A stretch of 64,000 nt of DNA from positions 481,562-545,561 of the forward strand of contig MNCI01024892.1 in NCBI GenBank assembly GCA_015680685.1. The letters run 5' to 3'. This document shows, one piece after another, positions 46,235-57,698 of this stretch. The notes below the pieces were generated by a model. It did no database searches and was not told where the DNA came from. It saw only the letters and a list, made by a program, of their open reading frames with translations. The DNA is from Gnetum montanum. Lineage: Eukaryota > Streptophyta > Gnetopsida > Gnetales > Gnetaceae. The translations under genes were made by a program, and so were the position numbers. How positions within the stretch are numbered: position 1 is the first letter of the stretch; each line of letters begins with the position of its first letter.

Positions 46235-48479
46235 CATCTCTCTCACAAGGAAGTGATAATGCATTGTATAGCAAAAACATTCATTGGAGAACTAATGAGA
46301 TATATAGTGAGGAAAATTAGAGTGACCAACCTTATGCAGGGGTTTCTCATATTCATGACCACCCTGACAACACTCAAAGACTACATTCACCTAAGACAAA
46401 CAATCTTGGAGGAGATGATGTAAGTCCTAAACTATGTGATGAGACGCGATTTACACTAGGCCGCGATATCGCGTACGCNTAAGAAACGATAAATTAACAG
46501 ACCCTAGGGAACATCATAGAAGCCATGGCAATCCTTCCAGTTCCTCATGCTCCTCTTTTTTTTTCAACATCTAGTTCTGATGAAGATGAACATAAGTATG
46601 AAGATAAAGCTCCACTAAAGGGTTAGAATAGAAACAAAAATTGAACCTGCAAGAACAATCATAGTCATCAACATGAACATAGACAAAATCGTCACTATCA
46701 ATCGAATAGAAATTTTCATCATAGCCTATATGATGATGGTGAATCCTTGTTGCCCACTAATAGCCCAATTCAGATCACAAAGGCAATTAATATATCTCAC
46801 AAGCATCATAAGGAGAGTTGCCTACCCATGCTTGATATGAATAATATTTCTAAATTTGCAAGAGGCTATGATTTAGATCCACAACATCATTTACAAGCCT
46901 TCCATGATGCCTATATTTTCTACAACATTGAAAGTGGGTGGAAAAAGCTTAAAATCTTTCCTAGGATAATAATCGATAAAGCCAAAGTGTGGTATAGATC
47001 GTTGAGATCAAATTCAATCTGATAATGGTCCACAATGCTAGAAATTTTTAATGAGAAATACCAAACTTATGCAAGGATGTCCAACCTAAGGAGATAGATC
47101 CAAGAGTGGAAGTAAGAACAACATGAACCCTTGGACATGGCCTTAGATAAATATTATGCCTTATTAAATAGATACCTAGGCCATGGTTTCTCTAAGGAAA
47201 GGTAACTTTTTCACATCATAGATGGGCTTCGTAATGAAACAAGAGAGATACAAGCTACAAGCCCATCAGATTCAAGAACTAATCAAGCATCTGACAAAAG
47301 AAGAAGGAGAGATATGCAAATGGGAGAATGTCAAGAAATATCAATGGGACCTAACTCTTCAATAGACAAAGGTCCATATCTATGGTAAGGAGAAAGAAAC
47401 TGCTCTTGATAAGGTGATTCCACAACAAACCTTGTTCATACATAAGTCTATTGATGAACTTGAAACCAAGTTTAATAGGATGTCCAAATGGATATATGAA
47501 AATGTTACAACTCTCATTAAGATAGTCAAGGATAGGATCATGCAAAATAAGCTAGGTGATCATAATAAACAAAAGATTTAGAACCAAGAAACAACTACGA
47601 ACATGTTTCGGTAAATGGGAAAAATAACTAAAGAAAGTGAGGCTATAGACTCAACCACAAAAAAAGATAATGGAAGTGACATCTGCATATATGACCATCT
47701 GAAGAACCATTACCTAGTCTTTTTTCATCTATAGGAGTATTGGACAAGTGTCTTAAATCCAAAGTTTGTGCAAAAGCACATGCCCAAGACATTTCCTCTC
47801 CCTCAAGGTAATTATAGCTAGTCCCACAATCGATCATACCATCCTAGGGGGACTTATTACTAGACTCAACATGATCATCAACTGTAGTGGTAACAACCAA
47901 AGTTGTTGGGGACACCACCACCAAATCAGCCTTATCTACTGGAATCACACGGATATTATGTTCTACACCTTGTTTCCCTAACTAGTTCTACACCCTCTAC
48001 TTCAAATCACCACTACCACTCTCCTAAGTATCATCAACCCATGACATCCCTTGAAGGATCACCACCTTGTGCCTCTTACCATCCATCCTACCCTTGATAT
48101 TCTCATACTCCACCTCATTATATGCCACCACTAGCAACACAAGAAGGCTTGACAACATAATATCAATAAATGAATGCCACTTGTGTTGCAAATGTGCATA
48201 AACATGATGACACTAGTGGGTTCCAACCACAATGTAGGAAATGTCCCTTCTAGAGGAAAGGTCATAAGTTAAAGTAAACCATGCATGGACCCGCCACATC
48301 ATCCAAACTAGCATAATGTCAATCTAGTGCACCACCTTCCTTTTCACAATCGATGTCCTCTGATCTTACACAAGGCTCACCGTCCATTATTACTTCAATC
48401 CCAAACCCAAACAATGAATCTAACAATATGGGAAGAGAAATAAATACATGCATACCATATCATGATCAAGGGTGCAATC
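46235..48479 (+). pseudogene. gag: gag of element E, part before the F insertion
   Basis: The N-terminus aligns with C (NIHWRTNEIYSEEN for AIHWRTNEIYDEEE), but the start codon has decayed to ATC at 46235. The capsid core is open at 46747-47022: DMNNISKFARGYDLDPQHHLQAFHDAY, AKVWYRSL. It continues with FNEKYQTYARM and HEPLDMALDKYYALLN to about 47310. A Cys-rich phrase CRKCPF-RKGHK is at about 48236. F splits it at 48480; the last codons are at 61624-61851. A 43-base LTR head plus N at 46437-46479 interrupts it. Confidence 0.8.
46437..46479 (+). repeat. Head of a family-S LTR ending in a single N
   Basis: TGATGAGACGCG and CCGCGATATCGCGTACGC match the start of the solo LTR at 10467, then stop at N (46479), and gag resumes. 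Only the first 42 bases of an insertion are present: a collapsed insertion or assembly join. Confidence 0.6.
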
Positions 48480-48484
48480 GTGGG

Positions 48485-49367
48485 TGATGAAGCATCCAGT
48501 CGACCGTGTTGATTGGGCTGCATCAACGAAGCCTCATTAACGTGACCACATTGATGTAACCTTGTCAACGCATCTTTCCATGCGTTGACGTGGCCTTGTC
48601 AACACATAGCCCAATTTCCACTATAAATATGCATGAACCCATTGCATTTATGGCACCTTTTGTTCAAGTTGTAGTGAAGTTCTAGCAATTTGTTTTTACA
48701 AGAATTAGATTATTTTCCAAGTGCCCACAGAAGGAGTTTAAAGAGTATACGACTCTTTATTCAAGCGCTAATATACCTGAGCCCATTGGCGTGAATAGCA
48801 ATAAAGATGAGATTTTTGAACATTCCTTGTAGCATTTGAACTAGATTACTTAAGAATTAATATTTTAATACTTTAACAATTTTAATGCTTTTGTTATCAC
48901 TTTATAGTTACAGTACGTTTTAGTAGTCCATGAGAACACATAGGCATGACCACCTTGAACATATGTATGACACTTGGCAACCCAGTGAAGCTTAACATCT
49001 GGCAACCCAGTAGTGATTAGGACATGCTTGGGATATGCACAAAGGGTGGGACTAGCTACTTATGCTGGGGGTAGTCAAGAGATAGAGTAGTGGAATCTTA
49101 AATTATCTAGCTTTTCACTCCCTATATTAGAAGAATTAGATATTAAAGATTAAAAAAACATATAAAAAATCATATGCCTCAGTCTCACTTAACCATCATC
49201 CTAGAATATCACAAGTGAGGTTGAGAGGACAACGACTACTCTAACTAGGATTTTGATGGCTAGAATTCTATGTGCGTAAGTGCTCGCAGTCTTCAGAATT
49301 CGACCAAGTCATGCATGAACGCTGGTGATTCGTATGGTTGGGCGTATGGGTATCTCATCACTCATCA
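48485..49367 (+). repeat. 5' LTR of element F
   Basis: TGATGAAGCATCC...CACTCATCA. U3 (48497-48615) repeats GTTGATTGGGC / ATCAACGAAGCC / GTCAACGC-type units. TATA box CTATAAATATGC is at 48621-48632 and AATAAAGATGAG at about 48800. The PBS TTGGTGCCATTGCTAGGGAT at 49368-49387 is complementary to tRNA-Asp with transitions only. Confidence 0.92.
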
Positions 49368-49529
49368 TTGGTGCCATTGCTAGGGATTGTTAGTCTTACG
49401 TGTGCTATCCAACCTTAGCAAGATCATCACTCACTTCATTAGAATGGACCCATTACATCGAAATCTACTCACGCTAAGTGACTTAGGTAAGAGTAAGGCA
49501 CACCAAGTTATTTGTTGTTTAACACTAGT

Positions 49530-52050
49530 ATGTGTTCTTCTCACAAGTGAGATGGATCCAACCCATGAGTGCCCCAAGAATGTCAACTAGTATATACTCA
49601 TCTGGATGAGTATAATCCCAACTTCACCTTCATCCTGCATCACGATGAGTAGATGCAATGGCAAGACATGGAGGGCAACATTACGTTGCCTCTTGATTGA
49701 TCAGTTCCTAGAATGCTACTCCAAACTCTCACCAGGTTGGGCATTCAGCATTGAGATGTGGAGTACATTATGGAGGATCACAACTATTAGGATTATTGTC
49801 CAAATGAGGCACAACGTAAATGGGATCAACAATAGGCAAAACACCACAAATAAGAAAAGGGGAAATGGTTCAGTAACCCTTTGTTCTTACAAGACCAACA
49901 CGATGATGAGGAACCTATTTCCCATAATTCTCATTCCTCCAAATATCCTTCCCCACATCAAAACATATGATCCATCATACAGAGTAAAGGATCAAGTGAC
50001 CAAGTGTCCCAAGATGATGAGGGATCTCATGGAGGAGATCATGGAAGAGGTGAATATGGACATGAAGATAGAGGTCATCATCATAAAAGAGGAGGTGATC
50101 GACACCATGGGGATGGCAGTTCTCCCCCCTCTTCTTCATCTTCTTGTTCCACCTTATCTTCATTAGGTTCTGACTCTAACCACAACCATCGTAGGAGAGA
50201 TCATGATGATGATGATCATAGAGACTAACATGATCAGGGAGGCCAATACGAACGAGATGACTGAGACCGTCATGAAAGGAGAGGTAGCAGAGACCATCAC
50301 AGATGCCATGGCCATCATCAAGACCATGACTTTGATGAACCACTGCTTGCCACTTGAAGCATGCTCAACATAGCAAAGGCAGTTCAAATATCTACCAAGC
50401 ACTTGAGAGATAGTCAGATCAAGCACCTTGATATGAACAACATCTCTATATTTGAAGGTGGATATAATTGTGATCTGTAGACTCACCTACAAGAATTTCA
50501 TGATGACTGCACCTTACAAAATATTGAAAATGAATGGCAAAAACTCAAGCAATTTCCTTGAACACTTGTCAAGGAAGAAGAAAGCTGGTACTGGTCTTTG
50601 GAGCCAAAATCAATTAAATGATGGAGTATGATGTTGAAGTTCTTCAATGATAAATACCAAACTTACTCCAGAGTGTCTAATCTAAGATGACAAATTTAGG
50701 GGTGGAAACAAGGTAGCCACGAACCCTTGGATGTAGCCTGGGTATATACTACTTGTTGTTGCACCAATGTCGTGGTCATGGCTACTCTTAGTGGGAATAG
50801 CTCTGCCATATCATCAATGGGCTCTATTTCAAAATAAGAAAGACCCTTGGCATTTACACTCAAGGAAGGCTATCCAAGTTAAGGGCTCATCAGCTTTAGT
50901 AATTAATTGAGTAGGTAGCCAGGGAAGAGGGAGAACTATGGAAGCGAGAAAGTGTAGAGGAGTATAATCAGGATCCTTCCATCCAGAAGAGGGAAGTTCG
51001 ATTCTGTGAAGATGAGGAGGAATCACTATTGGATGCAGCAATGAATAGGAGGACCTTGCCCATACAAAAATTTACTTATGAAATTTTGGCTAAGGTGGAC
51101 AAGATGTGGGATTCTTTGGATGAAAAATTCAAAAAAGTGTTCTAAAAATCACAGAAGAATCCAAAGAACATAGTAATGATCGAGATCAACAAAGGAGAAA
51201 AGAAGCTAAATGTGCCTACCATAAAGGTAAGGGTAAAGTTGTTGCGGTGGAACAAGTTACAGAATCTGATACCAAGGAAGATGATAGATGTGACATATGC
51301 CAGTATGAACATCCTAAGGGATGTTTCCCCATGGTGTCATATTTGCAAGAGTCTAGGGTGTATGCTCTAAATCCTCACTTGGCAAAAAGGCAAACACCCC
51401 AAAGATTGCCTTATCCTTAAAGCAATTCTAGGCAGTTCCACCAGCAACAGGGATATTATCCAAGTGGAGCTCCATTGCAACCATATGAGCACTACCAACA
51501 ATGGCAACACCCAAAGTCATGGGGGATGCCACCCCCAAGGTAGTAGTACCCTTACAAATAACTGGATCCTTATGGGTACAATGTTCAATAGCCAATCTCC
51601 CCGCGAGACTCTTCTAGACACATGAGCTTTCAAAGTCATTACTATCCTCCAGAATACTTCTGGGCCCAATCTTCGTCACCTAAGGTGGGAAAACCCACAT
51701 CTACACTATCCTCCACCACCTTCTTCTACCACACTTATTCATCAACCCTCAACTCAGCTACCTCCTACTCTGCCCATGCAAGGAGAGATACCTCCATAGC
51801 CACCACAACGTAATGCCACGAGGGCCTTCAATTTACAATCAGCTTCTTGGCTAAGCAAGTCAGAATCAAAACCACAGAAACATCCCTTTTTAGCTTAATA
51901 ACCTAAACATACCCTCACACTCACTTGCAACCAGTGCTCCTGCATCTCCAGCTACCTCTAATGCTTAATCCTTTGAGCAACCTTCGAATCAAATGCCCTC
52001 CAAAGTGTAAACCATCATGTTAACACATGCTATGATGGACTAGATAAAGG
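49530..52050 (+). pseudogene. gag: gag of element F
   Basis: ATG at 49530 (MCSSHK) is followed by THLDEYNPNFTFILHHDE and MQWQDMEGNITLPLD. An Asp/His/Arg/Gly-rich low-complexity linker lies at 50004-50340 (HHHKRGGDRHHGDG). The capsid core is at about 50420-50960: HLDMNNISIFEGGYN, WYWSLEPKSI, FFNDKYQTYSRVSNLR, WKQGSHEPLD. A zinc-knuckle-like RCDICQYEHPKGCFP (C-x2-C-x3-H-x3-C) lies at about 51288-51332. A Gln/Pro/Tyr-rich tail runs to PQKHPFL (about 51870-51893). Stops are mostly CAG-to-TAG. Confidence 0.8.
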
Positions 52051-52640
52051 CAAGTCATCTCCCTCAGAAATTAGCTAATCCAAGAAGCCCCCTCATATAC
52101 CTTTAAGTAGCAAGAAATAAGCCATTCAAAGCTCTTTTGGATTCAAGGTCAGGTGTCAACCTGATTTCACATTATATGTACAAGACTTGGAACCTACCCC
52201 CGTTGATGAAAAGCAACAATTGACTCGAGTTGGTAGACCAATCCATTACTCTTCCCTTGGGATTGATAGAAGATATTGTGACCACCATTTGTGGGTGATC
52301 CTACCCTACTGATTTCTTGGTAATCCATGTCGATAATTGCAAGGAGGACTTCCCGATTATAATGGGAAGAGCATGGCTCAGCACGGTTGATGCACATTTG
52401 GGACTTTGAGATCACTCCCTTGAAATTAAGGAAAATCCTTTTGAGAAGATCGAGAAGAAGTGTGTTCCATGCATCATGTACAGTGACTCTGGGTGCAACT
52501 ATGTGCAGCAACTCTAGTTTGTTAAGCAAGCATCCATTCAAGCATGCAGTTAGTGTGCTGTCGAATCACAAATTCAACGATGCTTATACGTAGTAGCCAC
52601 TAACCAGGAAGGCACCCAGTGGCTGACCACTGATTATTAT
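52051..52640 (+). pseudogene. Protease domain of element F
   Basis: KALLDSRSGVNLISHYMYKTW (split by nothing but DSG changed to DSR) lies at about 52128-52190. FPIIMGRAWLSTVDAH follows at about 52350-52400, and GTQWLTTDYYSNTLCME (about 52610-52660) marks the end. Confidence 0.75.
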
Positions 52641-53860
52641 AGCAACACCCTATGCATGGAATCCTCTAAGAGCCTTGTATGTGCCTATATGGGGAGCATA
52701 GACAAACTAGAATAGGTCCATCAACAACTTTTCACTACTAATGATGATACTAATTGGGGAAAGCTGCAGATCCTTGAAAGATTTAAATAGGAGCCCCTAG
52801 AACTAAAACCCTTATCGACCAATCTGGAATGTGCATTCTTGCAGAATGGTAAGCTAGTAATAATCAATGCCACTCTTGCTCTAGAGTAAAAGAAGAAGCT
52901 ACTAAGGATGGTGAACAAGTGGTTGATTGCATTTGCATGGTCATATCTTGAGTTGACAAGGATTAATCCTAGGTTATGCCAACATCAAATCTATATTGAC
53001 CCTTCCATGAAGCCACGATGACAACCACAAAGACAATTGAATCCCAAACTTAAACTGATCATCAAGGATGAAATTGAGCAATTGCTAAAGGCGAGATTCA
53101 TCTACCCCATTGCAGATAGCGAGTGGCTTAGCCCACTCATTATTGTGCCAAAAAAGGATGGTAAATGGAGAGTTTATATCAATTTTTGATTACTAAATAT
53201 GTAAACCTTTAAGGATCATTTGCACTTCCATTTGTGGACCAGGTGTTGGACACCATTTTGGGGCATTATTACTATAGCTTCCTGGATGGTTATAGTGGCT
53301 ATAACCAAATCCAAATTATGCCAAAGGACCAAGCCACAATAATGTTTACAAGTCCCTGGGGGACTTTCACATACATGAAGATGCTCTTTGGCCTATGTAA
53401 TGTGCCCACAACCTTCCAACACCTTATCCTTAGCATCTTCTAGTAGAAAATCGGTAATGGTGTAGAAGTTTTTATGGATGACTTCTCCACCTATGGAGCA
53501 ACATTTGAGCAAGCCTTGGATCGCCTTGAGTAGGTTTTGAAGTGATGTGTAGACACTAACTTATGGCTCAACTGGCAAAAGAGCCACCTAATGGTCCAAG
53601 AAGGCATTGTTTTGGGGCATCGAATTTCACAAGTAGGGATCAGAGTGGATCCTAAGAAAATCAAGATTATCCAAGGAATTACTAGTCATTCAGGAACTGT
53701 AAGGGATGTCCAATCATTCCTTGGATACACTGGTTACTACCGACGCTTCATTGAGAATTTCTCGAAGATCGCCAAGCTGCTAGTGGAGCTAACAAAGAAA
53801 GATGTTCCATTTGTCTGGACTAGGGAATGTGAATCTACATTCCAAATGCTAAAGCAAAAA
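52641..53860 (+). pseudogene. Reverse transcriptase of element F
   Basis: It copies element RNA to DNA. KARFIYPIADSEWLSPLI, VPKKDGKWRVYINF, a frameshift near 53220, then an open stretch 53234-53443: YYYSFLDGYSGYNQIQIMPKD and FGLCNVPTTFQHLILSIF. The active-site phrase EVFMDDFSTYG lies at about 53467-53500. Then GIVLGHRIS and the thumb/connection region 53591-53896 (VQSFLGYTGYYRRFIENFSK). A few stops remain. Confidence 0.85.
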
Positions 53861-54290
53861 CTCATAGAGACTCCAATTCTACAAGCCCTCGATTGATCTA
53901 GACCATTTCACATCATGATGAATGCATCTAATTATGCATTGGGAGCCGTGCTCATGTAGTTGGATGACCAAAAACGTCTATATTACATCCACTATGCAAG
54001 CTAAAGTATTGTGGGTGCTCATCTAAATTACACCACCATCAAAAAGGAATTAATGGCAGTGGTGTTTACCTTGAAAACATTCCAACACTATGTGCTTGGA
54101 TACAAGGTGTTTGTGCATACGGACCACAGTGCCATCTGGTTCCTTATGAACAAACCAACGGTGAGCCCCCATGTCATATAGTAACTCGTGATCTTTCAAG
54201 AATTTGATCTTACTATTGTAAAAAAAAATGGGAACTGAGAATGTGGTTGCTGATCACTTGTCTCAATTATGATGGGACAGCATGGAGGAG
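53861..54290 (+). pseudogene. RNase H of element F
   Basis: FHIMMNASNYALGAVLM has the first catalytic Asp changed to Asn. Then YTTIKKELMAVVFTLKTFQHYVLGYKVFVHTDHSAI (two runs, Glu and Asp present) and ENVVADHLSQL at about 54240-54270. Confidence 0.75.
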
Positions 54291-55672
54291 GAGGGCCCAC
54301 TCTCTGACCAGTTTCCAAATGAACTCCTCTTTGCTAGAGTAATTGCAAGGAGGCACCCACATGATAAAATTGGTTAAGCGACATCCTTACGTATCTTCTT
54401 ACATAAGAGCTACCAAAGGAGTTGGATCATCAGAAGANAAAATCATTGTTTCTTCTGATGATCCAACTCCTTTGGTAGCTCTTATGNGACACCTTTACAA
54501 GGTGTGTGTGGATGGCTTAGTTTGATGGTGCATCCTTGATGCAGATCAATTGCGCATCATCCAAGATGCTCACGAGGGCCCTTATGGGGGCCATTATGCA
54601 AGAAGATGCATGACCATTAAGATCCTACTCACAGGATATACTATTGGCCTACACTCTTTAGAGATGCTCAGTGGTTCGTTCGCTCCTGTGATCAATGTCA
54701 AAGAGATGGTGGGATAACGGCAAGAATGGAGGGACCTCAATAGTGGATTCAGCCACTAGAGCCCTTCGACATTTTAGGCATTGACTTCATGGGCCCCATC
54801 GCACCCATGTCAAATGGGAAGGCGTACATTATTATCGCGGTGGATTACTGTACAAAGTGGGCAAAAGTGGCAGTCGTCGCCAATAGTTCCTCAACTACGG
54901 TCACACGATTTGTTCAACAACAAATCGTAAATAGGTTTGGGGTGCTACGTGCACTTATTTCAGATAATGGCACACACTTCATGAGTGCTACTTTTCATAA
55001 ACTCATGTAGTGTTTTGTGGTAGAACATAAACTAACAACACCTTATCACCCCAAGCCAATGGGCAAGCCGAAGTCACAAATCGGGAGATTATAAAGATCC
55101 TAATTAGAAAAATTAGCAAATATAGGAGGGATTGGAGCACAAAACTTAACAATGTTCTCTAGGCCTACCGCTCAACATGGAAACTTCCTATAGGCTACTC
55201 CCCTTATGCGTTAGTGTACGGAAAACTACCAATGCTCCCAATTTAGGTAAAACTCCGAGCACTATCCACTACAAGTGACTTAGGCCTTGACTTATCCCTA
55301 GCACAATGAGAACAACTCATCAACTTGAATGTGCTAGATGAGAATCGATTAGTAGCCCTATCATCAAATGAGGTGCATAAGGCATATAACAAACAACGTC
55401 ATGACCTTAGGATTCGAAAGGTAATATTTTAGCGTGGAGATAAGGTCCTCTATTGGAACCCCATGCATGTGTCGCAATGGACTAAATTTCAAACACCATG
55501 GGAGAGACTTTATATTGTTTCCGGAACATTTCCATACATGGTCCTACTCATACATAAACCTAAAGATCCAACAAGAATGAAATCGGTCAACATGTAACAA
55601 TTGAAACCCTTCCATGAACTACACCAAACCAGTAGGTCAGCCACATTCTATCTTTCGAATCTCCTCCTCTAA
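54291..55672 (+). pseudogene. Integrase of element F
   Basis: The zinc-binding region is HEGPYGGHYARR (about 54570) with CDQC (about 54690) in shifted frames. The catalytic core is 54789-55010: GIDFMGPIAPMSNGKAYII, ISDNGTHFMSATF. After a one-base shift comes PQANGQAEVTNREI (about 55050-55095), so the three DDE residues are all present. The C-terminal part LNVLDENRLVALSSNEVHKAYNKQRHD (split) ends near VKPFHE-like sequence at about 55610. An N-flanked inverted repeat (54402-54486) lies in the N-terminal part. Confidence 0.85.
54402..54486. other. N-flanked perfect inverted repeat (probable misassembly)
   Basis: 54402-54437 (36 bases) recurs in exact inverse orientation at 54451-54486, with N at 54438 and 54487. 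It resembles the N-flanked inversion at 17281. Confidence 0.7.
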
Positions 55673-57154
55673 ACTTAGTGGTGGGGGAGATTGCTACCCA
55701 TGCTAAAACGGTTGTCTTAGCTTCTCAATTCCTTCCTATATTTTTTGTTTTACACATTATTGTTTTACACCATCATTCATATGTTTAACAATTCTTACCT
55801 ACCTTTTCTTTATATATATATATATTACCTTTATTCTATTTTTATTTATTTTGTTCTATTTTATTTTATTTTACTTTCCTCTATTTACTTTCACTAATAA
55901 AGTCGTCTTATTACCACTGGATGCAATGGTGTGGTAGTTGCTCCTAACGGTGGTTTGCATATTATGGTTTGCCTATTACATCTAGTTCTTACCTTAGCAT
56001 TTTTGGTTTAGTAAATTAAGTTATACTTTCTTTCATGTAACAGGTAGTGAGTCCATGACATCTGACCACTCACACTTTTCTCTGGTACCCCAGGATCAAG
56101 AGAAATATAGTCCCTCTTCTGTTAATTAACTTCAATAAATCTTTGACCTTGGTGGATTTCAGACTTGGAAAAGATCCAAGTGGTAAGGAACAGGGTGTGA
56201 CTTCAAGGGGATTTGGTGGACTACGTATCCTCCTATGATCTCTCATGCATTACTGTCCTCAGGGATCCCTTTCTATTCCATGTCAATGAATAACAGGAAG
56301 TTAACATGTCCTTGCATGGTGTGGTTCCCATTCAAAAAGAAAAACAAACAATAATGAGAATTCAAAGCACACCCCTTGGATCAAATAACAAGCTACCAAC
56401 ACTAGTTATGGGATTAGAAGGTCATGTTACCTAGGCCTGAAGGTCCCCTCTAACTAAGGCCCCTTCTTACTTCCTACTTTCCTTTTCTTCTCTATAAGGA
56501 ATGAGATTTGGTATCTGAGGGCATGCGTATGTCTTGAGTGGGTGGGTTGGTGTTAGTCCATCAGTGTGATGTCACTAGAAATGGTCGGTCTTCATCCAGA
56601 CCTAGAACGAATTCTTATCATGTCACTTAACCACATGCTTCACAAAGGAACTTTATCAATCTTGACCTCAAAACTCCATTCCACACACTCTCCCTCTCAT
56701 CAGTTTCTCTCTATTACTCACCTCACTACTAGTTTCATGTTTTGATTGTGTATCTTGGTTTGCTAATACTTGTAAATCCTTTAGTTGGTTCTTGGGGATA
56801 CGAGTATTAACTCTCGGTGGCCATTAATTAACTATGGAGTCCACGGACTCCTAAGTTGAAGATGTGCAAGGGAAAATAAGGTCGAAGCTTGCTATGGGGA
56901 GGACCCACTTGCACATCCTTTGGTTCTACTTATTAATCTCCTACTCCCTTGATATAATTCGTCGACCGTTTCTATGTTGACCATTGTGAGGCTCTCCATC
57001 ACCCAAGCTCCATATTATGATGTTCCCCTGAATTTGACTCTTCTTTTGAAACTAACATTCCTTTCTCTTTGTTTCATACTATTCTCAGATCTCTGAGCTC
57101 TCAAATGACTCCAATTTTATGCTGAAATTCACAGATTTGGGCCTTTAATTCATC
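55671..57154 (+). other. Spacer of element F with PPT-like box and boxes M1, M2
   Basis: The PPT-like box AAACTTAGTGGTGGGGGAGA lies at 55671-55690. M1 is at 56191-56220 (CAGGGTGTGACTTCAAGGGG). M2 is at 56411-56450 (AAGGTCATGTTACCTAGGCC). M3 is listed separately. T-rich tracts at 55740-55900 and the rest are non-coding. Confidence 0.6.
56861..56917 (+). other. 57-nt covarying hairpin (module M3) in element F
   Basis: GATGTGCAAG pairs perfectly with CTTGCACATC (10 bp), GG/CC extends it past a bulged A, and the core is CTTGCTATGGGGAGGACCCA. Relative to D, stem pairs 2, 4 and 6 differ on both sides with pairing kept. Confidence 0.65.
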
Positions 57155-57270
57155 GATCACCGATGGTCAACATAGTTGGATAGCTGCATCAACTAGGCCC
57201 TATATATGCATCCCCACGCGTTTACATAGCCCCGTCAACGTAGCTGCACAATACTATATATATGCACGTT
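57155..57270 (+). promoter_or_regulatory. Internal promoter of the element F aORF
   Basis: TATA boxes are at 57200-57208 and 57253-57265 (ACTATATATATGC). Upstream units GGATAGCTGCATCAACTAGG and CATAGCCCCGTCAACGTAG match F's own U3 (GATTGGGCTGCATCAACGAA, CTTGTCAACACATAGCCC). 57271-57698 is leader with a possible short first exon or intron. Confidence 0.6.
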
Positions 57271-57698
57271 GTGCCTTTGAATTTTGTCCATTTGTTCATA
57301 ATGCTGGAGGATTTTTTCAATTTTTCTGCATCTAATCTCCTTTCCGAGCACAAAACCTTCCTACCATTTGTTCAAATCCAATTTTTCTTTCATCCTTTTG
57401 CTATCGCAGGTATACTCTACATTGTGGGGGCCCATGATTCTATATATTGTGACCATATGGCTAATCAAAGACTTAACGCCTCTTAGGGTTAATCACAGAA
57501 TTAGTTTTAATTCATTATATTTTATTATTTTTAACCCTTCAACTACACTCTGGGAAGCCACATGTAATGGCTTACACCACCTTAGATCAAATAGGATGCA
57601 TGTGTTACTATCATAGCTTAGCCATAATGGGAAGGTATATTATTGTCATTTTGAGAAACATGTACACATTTTAATTCGTGGTTATGCTGTGACTGTAG

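Noticed and set aside
50004-50228. Asp/His/Arg-rich ORF resembling a metal-binding protein
   Set aside because: It is the low-complexity linker of F's gag in one of its frames.
57262-57616. Overlapping plus-strand ORFs after the internal promoter of F as a separate protein
   Set aside because: No counterpart frame in C, D or E; more likely leader sequence of the aORF transcript.
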